This document shows positions 41,900 to 47,960 of a stretch of 47,960 nucleotides of DNA, piece by piece. A program made the position numbers and the translations under genes. The notes under the pieces are model-generated. The model was not told where the DNA came from and did no database searches. It saw only the letters and a program-made list of their open reading frames with translations. Each line of letters opens with the position of its first letter. The stretch's first letter is position 1. The stretch is taken from positions 1-47,960 of the forward strand of contig JAHHHW010000108.1 in the NCBI GenBank assembly GCA_019359115.1, in the 5' to 3' direction. The DNA comes from Pelatocladus maniniholoensis HA4357-MV3 (GTDB taxonomy: Bacteria; Cyanobacteriota; Cyanobacteriia; Cyanobacteriales; Nostocaceae).

Positions 41900-42541
41900 A
41901 TGTCGAATCACCCTTGGTTAACGTTGGTAAAAAAACACCGAGCGATCGCAGTTATCCGCGCTTCAAAATTAGAACTTGGACGCCAGATGGCTTTGGCTAT
42001 GGCATCTGGAGGTATACAATTTATCGAAATCACTTGGAATAGTGCTAACGCTTGCGAGTTAATTGGCAAACTCCGTTCAGAATTACCTAACTGTATCATC
42101 GGCACTGGAAGTTTGTTAAATTTAGAACAAGTTTATCAAGCAATATCCGCAGGGGCGCAATTTATATTTACACCCCATATTGATCCAATGATGATCCAAG
42201 CAGCAGTTGCAGAAAATATAGCGATCATTCCTGGGGCGCTTTCTCCCACAGAAATAGTTACAGCTTGGAATCATGGTGCAACTTGTGTGAAGGTGTTTCC
42301 TGTACAGGCTGTAGGTGGAGCAAGCTATATTAAGAGTTTACAAGGGCCATTGGGTCATATTCCTTTGATTCCTACAGGCGGCGTGACTTTAAAAAATGCC
42401 CAAGAATTCTTACTATCAGGAGCGATCGCAGTAGGTTTGAGTAGTGAGTTATTTCCTAAACAATTTGTAGAAACTGAAAATTGGCAAGCAATATCTCAGC
42501 AAGCAAAAACTTTAGTCAATACTTGTTTAATCAGAGATTGA
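41900..42541 (+). CDS. eda: KDPG/KHG aldolase
   Basis: 213 residues, class I aldolase of the KDPG/KHG family. It has the general base Glu in IEITWNS, the GTGSLL phosphate-loop region, GAQFIFTPHID, the Schiff-base Lys in CVKVFPV, and IPTGGV. It cleaves 2-keto-3-deoxy-6-phosphogluconate to pyruvate and glyceraldehyde 3-phosphate (the Entner-Doudoroff step known in cyanobacteria) and may act on 4-hydroxy-2-oxoglutarate. The start ATG 41900 has no strong ribosome binding site. A HIP1 site overlaps the early codons. Confidence 0.92.
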   Translation: MSNHPWLTLVKKHRAIAVIRASKLELGRQMALAMASGGIQFIEITWNSANACELIGKLRSELPNCIIGTGSLLNLEQVYQAISAGAQFIFTPHIDPMMIQAAVAENIAIIPGALSPTEIVTAWNHGATCVKVFPVQAVGGASYIKSLQGPLGHIPLIPTGGVTLKNAQEFLLSGAIAVGLSSELFPKQFVETENWQAISQQAKTLVNTCLIRD

Positions 42542-42570
42542 TTAGTAACAATTAAGATTGCTCTATCAGT

Positions 42571-42588
42571 CAATAATTTTAATTATTG
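42571..42588. terminator. AT-rich hairpin after the aldolase gene
   Basis: A perfect 8-bp stem (CAATAATT with AATTATTG, two-base loop) starts 29 bp after the aldolase stop codon. It lacks a following T-run, so termination is only suggested. Confidence 0.4.
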
Positions 42589-42788
42589 GCGGATTCTTCC
42601 TTGTGAGTAAAAATACATAAATTTGATTTTTCAACAATTCCTCATTTTTCTTCTCCTTTGCTAGTTACGAATTGGGACATCTGCTATAGGATGAAATTAG
42701 GAAAACTTACGCCGATTGCAGCAAAAAGCGAAAAATAATCAGGGAAAACTAAAGTTTTCCTAAACAATGGCATTATGGTCTAATCATT

Positions 42789-43310
42789 ATGGAAAAGACA
42801 TCTTCTTCCAGTTGGGTGCATTTTCTAAAAGTACTCTTTGTGGGTACAGCACTCTGTTTAAGTGTTTTTAGTACCCCTTCACAAGGGGTTTTGAAACAAT
42901 CAAAACAATCAAAAAGAAGTACAATCAGGCAAACAATCGTTAACCTCAAACAATCTCAACGACGCTGGATACAAGTTGATTTGTCCCAACAACGATTAAT
43001 TGCTTGGGAAGGTAAAAAGCCTGTTTACAGAGTGATTATATCTACAGGAAAGAAATCTACACCGACTCGCACTGGTGTTTTTCGGATTCAAACCAAACTG
43101 AGAAAAACTCGGATGCGGGGTAGAGGCTACAACGTTCCCAATGTGCCATATACGATGTACTATAGGGAAGGCTATGCTATTCATGGAGCCTACTGGCATC
43201 GAAGATTTGGTACACCAGTTAGCCACGGCTGCATAAATTTACCACCGAAACATGCTAGATGGGTATACAAATGGGCATCGGTAGGTACGCCAGTAGTTGT
43301 GCAAAGATAA
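42789..43310 (+). CDS. L,D-transpeptidase (YkuD) 1
   Basis: 173 residues. An N-terminal hydrophobic segment (about 10-28) is a signal or anchor, followed by a YkuD catalytic domain with [36 protein letters not shown] and the nucleophile Cys in SHGCINLP. Such enzymes cross-link or modify peptidoglycan in the periplasm through 3-3 bonds or attach proteins to it. It is followed by a close paralogue in the same direction, separated by 134 bp filled with heptamer-type repeats. Confidence 0.92.
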   Translation: MEKTSSSSWVHFLKVLFVGTALCLSVFSTPSQGVLKQSKQSKRSTIRQTIVNLKQSQRRWIQVDLSQQRLIAWEGKKPVYRVIISTGKKSTPTRTGVFRIQTKLRKTRMRGRGYNVPNVPYTMYYREGYAIHGAYWHRRFGTPVSHGCINLPPKHARWVYKWASVGTPVVVQR

Positions 43311-43317
43311 TAATTTA

Positions 43318-43410
43318 CTGGTTAGTGGTTAGTTGTGAATAGTTGGTAGTCTTTCCAAACAACAAACAACCAACGATTCACAACAAACACCAAACAACAA
43401 ACACATTACT
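43318..43410. repeat. Degenerate STRR between paralogues
   Basis: GTTAGTG, GTTAGTT-type heptamers on the left and CAAACAA/CAAACAC-type heptamers on the right. The two halves are roughly complementary (GTTGTGAATAGTTGGT against ACCAACGATTCACAAC), so the transcript could form a long imperfect hairpin between the two transpeptidase genes. Confidence 0.55.
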
Positions 43411-43444
43411 TTGGGCATTTTCTGCGAATTAATAAATTAAGATA

Positions 43445-43978
43445 ATGGGAAATTGGATTGGTAGTAGTTGGCTGGCTTGGTTAACAACTTTTTTAGCATC
43501 TGTAGGAATCTTGTGTGGAGCTGCTTTTACTTCTTCCGATTCAAAGACAACTCTTTCACATTTTTCCTATCGTATATTTGATCGCAATTCTATTAACGAA
43601 GCTGATATCTGGAAGGAACTACGCCCTCCTCGCAAAATCGAAATTGATTTGTCAAAACAGCGCCTATATGCTTGGGAAGGAAGCCAGCTTGTCTATTCTA
43701 TGCGAATTTCCACAGGTAAGCGTTCGACTCCTACAAAAAAAGGTAAGTTTTTGATTGGCTCTAAGCATCGCTATGCCAGAATGCGAGGCCCTGGCTATGA
43801 TATTTCTGGTGTTCCCTATACTATGTATTTTTACGAAGGATATGCAATTCATGGTGCTTTTTGGCATAGTAATTTTGGAACACCAGTTAGTCATGGTTGT
43901 GTAAATTTACCAGTCAAAGAAGCTCGTAAGCTTTTCAATTGGTCTGATGTGGGGACGGTGGTAGTAGTGCATAAGTGA
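43445..43978 (+). CDS. L,D-transpeptidase (YkuD) 2
   Basis: 177 residues, a tandem paralogue of the preceding gene. N-terminal hydrophobic segment (WLAWLTTFLASVGILCGAAF), then [40 protein letters not shown] and the catalytic Cys in SHGCVNLP. Both copies keep all visible active-site residues, so both should be functional. The N-terminal thirds have diverged while the catalytic parts remain close, as expected for an old tandem duplication. Confidence 0.92.
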   Translation: MGNWIGSSWLAWLTTFLASVGILCGAAFTSSDSKTTLSHFSYRIFDRNSINEADIWKELRPPRKIEIDLSKQRLYAWEGSQLVYSMRISTGKRSTPTKKGKFLIGSKHRYARMRGPGYDISGVPYTMYFYEGYAIHGAFWHSNFGTPVSHGCVNLPVKEARKLFNWSDVGTVVVVHK

Positions 43979-44028
43979 AGAATGCAAAATATAGCAATCC
44001 GATTTGATTTCTGAATTACTCGTAGAGG

Positions 44029-44063
44029 CAGGCAACAGGCAATAGGCAATAGGCAATAGGGAA
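44029..44063. repeat. CAGGCAA heptanucleotide repeat (STRR)
   Basis: Five consecutive units (CAGGCAA twice, TAGGCAA twice, TAGGGAA), just downstream of the second transpeptidase gene. Confidence 0.75.
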
Positions 44064-44185
44064 AGCTGATAGTCATGCTTAAGGTCAAAATGTACGGAAT
44101 TTTTTCAAAAATCAAATAGGAGTCCTATATGAACCTTTGTCGTTAGATTACAGAGAAAAATGCTGAAAGCCCCTACAGCAAATTA

Positions 44186-44391
44186 TCAAATCTTTAAATC
44201 CAAAAGAGCCAGACGAATTTGCTCTATTCGCCTACGGTTGACTCCGAGATCCGACTCTCCCACGCGAGATGCTGATCGCAGATGAATTACTGACTCATTC
44301 GGAGGAAAATAAAACTCTACGTCATCAACAAATTTGAAGATGCGGCTTTTTGAAAGGTGCTTTTCTTCTGCAAAATGCGCTTGCAAGAATT
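44186..44391 (-). pseudogene. DUF1499 gene remnant (C-terminal half)
   Basis: The minus-strand frame encodes the C-terminal part of a DUF1499 protein: FKFVDDVEFYFPPNE, IHLRSASRVGESDLGVNRRR and the final helix. Intact members have roughly twice this length, with an N-terminal part missing here. The frame runs at its 5' end into the CRISPR repeat at 44392, and its only available start codon lies within that repeat. The gene was therefore truncated, apparently by rearrangement at the CRISPR sequence. A product is unlikely. Confidence 0.72.
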
Positions 44392-44500
44392 GTTGCAACT
44401 TCAATTAATCCCTATTAGGGATTGAAACCCTTGGGCTTTGGAACGTTCATTTATGAGAGTGGTGTTGCAACTTCAATTAATCCCTATTAGGGATTAAAAC
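44392..44500. CRISPR. Two-repeat CRISPR fragment
   Basis: Two 37-bp repeats (44392-44428 and 44464-44500) beginning GTTGCAACTTCAATTAATCC and ending in GGGATTGAAAC, separated by one 35-bp spacer (44429-44463). The second copy has one change near its end (GATTAAAAC in place of GATTGAAAC), as in a terminal repeat. The repeat contains the palindrome AATCCCTATTAGGGATT and is of the type common in Nostocales. No cas gene lies in the window, so this is an orphan or remnant array; orientation is provisional. Confidence 0.85.
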
Positions 44501-44630
44501 TTAAATCACAATTTTTTATCTGGAATATTTCTGTAAAAGCTTGGAGATCTATATAGAGGTAGACAGTACACGGTTGTGTGCAATCAACCTCAAACACCCT
44601 CTTATATATGATTAAGTTCGAGAAATATCA

Positions 44631-44822
44631 ATGATTAACCGTGTTTTGGATGTGATTTTTATAGATTCCTTTGCATTTGTCATTAATACGATGTTTGGTA
44701 GATTGCTTAAAAGTAAAATATGTAACTATGTGAGTGAGGGACAAGATAAACAGTTTACTGAAAATGAACGAGATACAGAGCAGAATGATCATGACGAATT
44801 TGCGGAAAATTTATATTTGTGA
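44631..44822 (+). CDS. Possible small hypothetical protein
   Basis: 63 codons from ATG 44631. The N-terminal half is hydrophobic (VLDVIFIDSFAFVINTMFG), the C-terminal half very acidic (ENERDTEQNDHDEFAEN). No family recognised and no obvious ribosome binding site. It lies in an otherwise gene-poor, repeat-rich stretch next to the CRISPR fragment, so it may be a chance frame. Confidence 0.25.
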   Translation: MINRVLDVIFIDSFAFVINTMFGRLLKSKICNYVSEGQDKQFTENERDTEQNDHDEFAENLYL

Positions 44823-44888
44823 TAGATAAAATCATGACTAAGTAATCGTCCGATATCTCAAATACATCAACGAAAAGCGATCGCACCG

Positions 44889-44985
44889 GGAGCATCCCAA
44901 ATGTTCAAAAAATTGTTAGTCATAATTTTGGACATGTAGAGACGTTGTAGGACATGTAGAGACGTTGCACTGCAACGTCTCTACA
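44889..44985. repeat. Repeat end fragment, 20-bp duplication and hairpin
   Basis: GGGAGCATCCCAAATGTTCA (from 44889) matches the ends of the element at 35527-35710. Then a 20-bp unit beginning GACATGTAGAGACGTTG is tandemly duplicated (44931-44950 and 44951-44970). The second copy forms half of a perfect 15-bp-arm palindrome (44955-44969 with 44971-44985, TGTAGAGACGTTGCA). This hairpin lies 76 bp beyond the Hsp70-like stop codon and may act as its 3' structure. Confidence 0.65.
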
Positions 44986-45060
44986 GGGTTTAAATGTTAA
45001 TTGATGTGTCTGATTTGAACCGTATTGTATTCGCCTCTACCCACCACCAACAAACAATAA

Positions 45061-46659
45061 CTAACTCAATTGTGCTACCAGTTGATTTTCCAACAGAGTT
45101 TCATTTGTGAGTAAATCCTCAACTGTGATTCGCAAAAATCGTTGTTCATCAACTAAAAACAGGATCTTGATGCGATCGCTTCCTGGAAATCCTAGTGGTG
45201 TCAACTTAGCAATAGTCCTCGCTCCATCTCGATCATTGAGGGGTTTGACAGTCGTCACACTACTATCAAGACGACGGGTAATCATGCGATCGCCATCAAA
45301 ATAAACTTCTGTAGCGCCTGTATCTGTCCCCAATTCGCCCATAATTAACTCAATGCTGGTCTGACTTTCTACAGAAGCACCCAAAACTACTTGTACTGGT
45401 TGAGACATCGGATAAGGTTGTCCCTCTCTAATAATCGGATGCCAACTGTGTCGATAGTTACGTCGATCCCAGTAGCGGATACCGTAACTGTGGTAAAGAA
45501 AGTCTTTGATTTCTACGCCTTGAGTGATTTGCAAAGCACCTTGAGCTATGGCTTCAAAGGGGCGATCGCACCGGATTTTTTCTGGTGCAAAATATTGCTT
45601 TACCCATGTCTGTACTGCTGGTATTTGTACGGTACCGCCAACTAATAGCACAGCATTAATATCGCCAACTTCAATTCCTTGGCGTCGTGCTTGTTGTAGT
45701 AGCTGAGTCATCGACTCATCAAGTCGTTCAAAAAACAAATGTTCTCTAAGGATACCTTCCAACGTATCGCGATCTAATTCCAACTCATAACTTTCAAAGG
45801 TTTCATCGTTGAAATAAACTTCACTCGCTTGGGTTTGAGTTGATAGCTGAATTTTTACCTTTTCCGCCAGTCGCATTGTTAAAGGACTGACTGATAAGCC
45901 TTGAGTTGTGGCAAAATAATCAACTATCCAATTGTCTAAATCAGAACCACCTAAATTTTGTCCAGCTTTAGCCAAGACATGAGCAGTTTTCACCTTTTGT
46001 TTGGAGTCTTCTGCTAAAAATTTATTGCCAAACTTGAGTAAAAACCCAACAGGCTTACTAGCGACTTTGGTACTTTTATCCAACTGCACCAAGGATAAAT
46101 CCAATGTACCACCGCCAAAGTCAATTACCAAGAGAATTTCTTGGTCTGCCATACCATAACCTAAAGCGGCGGCTGTTGGTTCATCCAGCATCCGCACTTG
46201 TTCGACTGGTAATCCTTGACAAACTTTGCCCAACCAGTAACGATAAGCTTCAAAACTATCCACAGGTACGGTTAATACCAATGATTCCAATCCTCCTTGC
46301 ATGGGTTCTAATTGGGTAATCACCTGGTTGAGGAACCATTGTCCCACTTGTTCAAAAGTAACTATTTGTCCATCTAATTCCGGTAAGAAACCTTGGATAT
46401 CTGTACCGATACCGCGTTTGAAAGTACGGAAAAAGCGGGGATCATTTTTCAAGTCTAAACCGCGATCGCGCACTTGTTGCCCGACCAAAACTTGTCCTTT
46501 AGTAGCATTTTCTACATAAAGTAAACTGGGGACGAGTGGCGGATTTAGACTTTGTTGAACTGATAAACCGGGTAGATTGAGAGTTTCTGACTCTTGGGTG
46601 ACAGGATTCCAACGAGTGATAACTGTGTTGCTTGTACCAAAATCGATTGCGATCGCCAT
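45061..46659 (-). CDS. Hsp70-family (DnaK-like) protein
   Basis: 532 residues from the ATG at 46659; an upstream ATG at 46695 adds 12 residues before the conserved MAIAIDFGTSNTV, so I reject it. The actin-like ATPase domain is complete: phosphate-1 DFGTSNT, phosphate-2 LVIDFGGGTLDLSL, adenosine site VLLVGGTVQIPAV, LDEPTAAALGYG. A shortened substrate-binding region follows (about 400-532), without the full helical lid of DnaK (over 600 residues). Many cyanobacteria have such short Hsp70 paralogues of uncertain client range. A GCGATCGC site overlaps the start. Confidence 0.9.
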   Translation of the reverse strand: MAIAIDFGTSNTVITRWNPVTQESETLNLPGLSVQQSLNPPLVPSLLYVENATKGQVLVGQQVRDRGLDLKNDPRFFRTFKRGIGTDIQGFLPELDGQIVTFEQVGQWFLNQVITQLEPMQGGLESLVLTVPVDSFEAYRYWLGKVCQGLPVEQVRMLDEPTAAALGYGMADQEILLVIDFGGGTLDLSLVQLDKSTKVASKPVGFLLKFGNKFLAEDSKQKVKTAHVLAKAGQNLGGSDLDNWIVDYFATTQGLSVSPLTMRLAEKVKIQLSTQTQASEVYFNDETFESYELELDRDTLEGILREHLFFERLDESMTQLLQQARRQGIEVGDINAVLLVGGTVQIPAVQTWVKQYFAPEKIRCDRPFEAIAQGALQITQGVEIKDFLYHSYGIRYWDRRNYRHSWHPIIREGQPYPMSQPVQVVLGASVESQTSIELIMGELGTDTGATEVYFDGDRMITRRLDSSVTTVKPLNDRDGARTIAKLTPLGFPGSDRIKILFLVDEQRFLRITVEDLLTNETLLENQLVAQLS

Positions 46660-46713
46660 ATCTAGTAATTTTGCGCTTTTGTTGCCAAGACGCAAATAGC
46701 TACTTCACCTTTA

Positions 46714-47667
46714 TTAAAAATTATTCTCTAACAGCCACCAAGAACGCAAATAGGCGATCGCTTGTTCTTTGTGTTTCGCTTCCACTTCAATCCAAGGTGC
46801 TTGGCGATAAACACTCGGCATAGCAATAATTAAATCACTATGCTTTCTATCATTAAAAGCTTCTTCCCCATTAGAAATATGAACTAATTGCCACTCAGGA
46901 TTAGTCCAAGTTTGTTGAGCAGCATAAAACATTTCTGTCACACTGGGATCATCATAACTATCTAAATTCTCGTGACAGATATGATGATGAGCATCGAATA
47001 CCAATGGCACACCAGTAAGTTGGCAAACTTCTAAAATTTCGCTAGCACTGTAAGCATACTCATCATTTTCCAAAGTCAAGCGACTTTTGATGTTTTCTGG
47101 TAGCTGCGAAATTACTTCTACTAACTGTTCAATTCGTTGAGATTTCCCACCATGAATATTCATCAACGACCAAGCAGAACGAGGTAAGCCCAACAAATCT
47201 AGTGTTCTCGCATGTCGTTGTAAAATTTTAATACTTGTTGTCACTACCTGCGGCGAATCAGAACTTAAGACTACATATTGATCAGGGTGCAGCACTATTC
47301 TGATCCCCAGTTGATTTGCCCGTTGTCCAATTTTACTCAAATCATCACTCATTTCCTCAAGCAAACTAGCCCCGATGTCATCTTCCCAATCACTCAATGG
47401 GAATAAACCAGAAGACATGCGATAAAGTCGAATATTATATTGTTGACAAAAAGTTAATGCCCCATCCAAACGCTGTAAGTTATCTCGATATAATTCTTTG
47501 AGGGTACTAGCGCGTTGTTCCTCACTCAATTGTAAATAGCGGGTGCGGGTAATCGTCCGAAAGCGCACCTGTTTAGAAAAAGTGATGCAAACCAATCCTA
47601 AATACGGCGGGGTATCTTTAGGTTTGGGGTGTACTACTGGGAGATTATCTAACTCAACTGGGGTCAT
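46714..47667 (-). CDS. uvsE: UV damage endonuclease UvsE/UvdE
   Basis: 317 residues, TIM-barrel UV-damage endonuclease. Conserved parts include YLGLVCITFSKQVRFRTITR near the start, YRMSSGLFPLSDWED, RIVLHPDQYVVLSSD, NIHGGKSQRIEQ, LTLENDEYAYS and VFDAHHHICH, which carry the His/Glu/Asp metal ligands. It nicks 5' to cyclobutane dimers and 6-4 photoproducts, starting an alternative excision repair. Its stop codon lies about 55 bp before the Hsp70-like start on the same strand, so co-transcription is possible. Confidence 0.93.
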   Translation of the reverse strand: MTPVELDNLPVVHPKPKDTPPYLGLVCITFSKQVRFRTITRTRYLQLSEEQRASTLKELYRDNLQRLDGALTFCQQYNIRLYRMSSGLFPLSDWEDDIGASLLEEMSDDLSKIGQRANQLGIRIVLHPDQYVVLSSDSPQVVTTSIKILQRHARTLDLLGLPRSAWSLMNIHGGKSQRIEQLVEVISQLPENIKSRLTLENDEYAYSASEILEVCQLTGVPLVFDAHHHICHENLDSYDDPSVTEMFYAAQQTWTNPEWQLVHISNGEEAFNDRKHSDLIIAMPSVYRQAPWIEVEAKHKEQAIAYLRSWWLLENNF

Positions 47668-47960
47668 TAACTCATAAATTTATGTGGTCGCCTCTTCGAT
47701 TTAACTAGTTTTTGCCCCTGAATGATGAGTATCTGAAGGTAGAAAGTTTCCTCAAACTGATGGAAATAGCGGTTTCCTCCCCTAGTGCATAATTAGCGAG
47801 TGAAACTTTCACGCCGATTATCCATGACAACATTATACAGCGTATTGCAGGTTTATGAAGTACAGTAACAACAGTTTGTAAACCAGTTTTTTAAATGTAT
47901 AGGATTAATCAAATCAAGTGCAGTTGCAATTAAAATATCAACCAGCTTTGCAGTAGTTGG
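47668..47960. other. Right edge, no gene seen
   Basis: 293 bp with no substantial open frame. The region should contain the uvsE promoter (minus strand). No repeat or RNA gene is recognisable. Confidence 0.5.

Noticed and set aside
1-47960. tRNA, rRNA or known riboswitches
   Set aside because: I looked in the gaps for cloverleaf-like or conserved RNA motifs and saw none. A covariance-model scan (tRNAscan-SE, Infernal) would be needed to exclude them.

Overview
The window is chromosomal-type DNA of a filamentous, probably heterocyst-forming cyanobacterium (Nostocales grade). Evidence: many HIP1 octamers (GCGATCGC), heptanucleotide STRRs, a Nostocales-type CRISPR repeat, short palindromic and MITE-like repeats, a DevBCA-type exporter, and housekeeping genes (MiaB, DUF2382/PRC-barrel, a GH57-like protein, Hsp70-like, UvsE) typical of that group. 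Species cannot be named from the sequence.

Layout. (1) 318-3512, minus strand: a devB-devC-devA glycolipid-type exporter closed by a strong hairpin. (2) 3513-5714: AT-rich control region with two small unknown genes. (3) 5715-31880, plus strand: one long run of 14 co-directional genes with short gaps, ending at a rho-independent terminator (32099-32131). This is a lipid/polyketide biosynthetic gene cluster. In order it encodes a PfaA-like megasynthase (KS-AT-ACP-ACP-KR-DH), a PfaC-like chain-length-factor/acyltransferase protein, a PfaD enoyl reductase, DarA and DarB (dialkylresorcinol aromatase and ketosynthase), a CylK-like Ca-binding/seven-repeat propeller protein, a diiron AurF/CylC-type protein, a flavin-dependent halogenase, a free ACP, a TubC-docking-domain protein of unknown function, two tandem PapA5/condensation-like acyltransferases, an extended SDR and a secreted DUF2141 protein. 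(4) 32159-34260: an IS200/IS605 element (tnpB/tnpA) and a 116-bp MITE. (5) 34261-47667: a sugar-type aminotransferase, repeat-rich spacers, and ordinary cyanobacterial genes including two tandem L,D-transpeptidases, plus a DUF1499 remnant abutting a two-repeat CRISPR fragment.

Proposed logic (inference). The Pfa-type synthase makes acyl or beta-ketoacyl chains. The diiron enzyme may chlorinate an unactivated carbon of a chain held on the free ACP. DarB condenses two acyl units and DarA aromatises the ring to a dialkylresorcinol. The flavin halogenase may halogenate the ring. The CylK-like enzyme may use the alkyl chloride as electrophile to make a C-C (cyclophane-like) or C-O bond. The two acyltransferases may esterify the two ring hydroxyls. 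The divergent DevBCA pump could export the lipidic product. A single operon carrying a PUFA-synthase-like module, DarAB, a CylC/CylK pair and a second, flavin-type halogenase matches no characterised pathway I can recall, and is the main candidate for an undescribed system here. No thioesterase, thioester reductase, phosphopantetheinyl transferase or NRPS adenylation domain is present.
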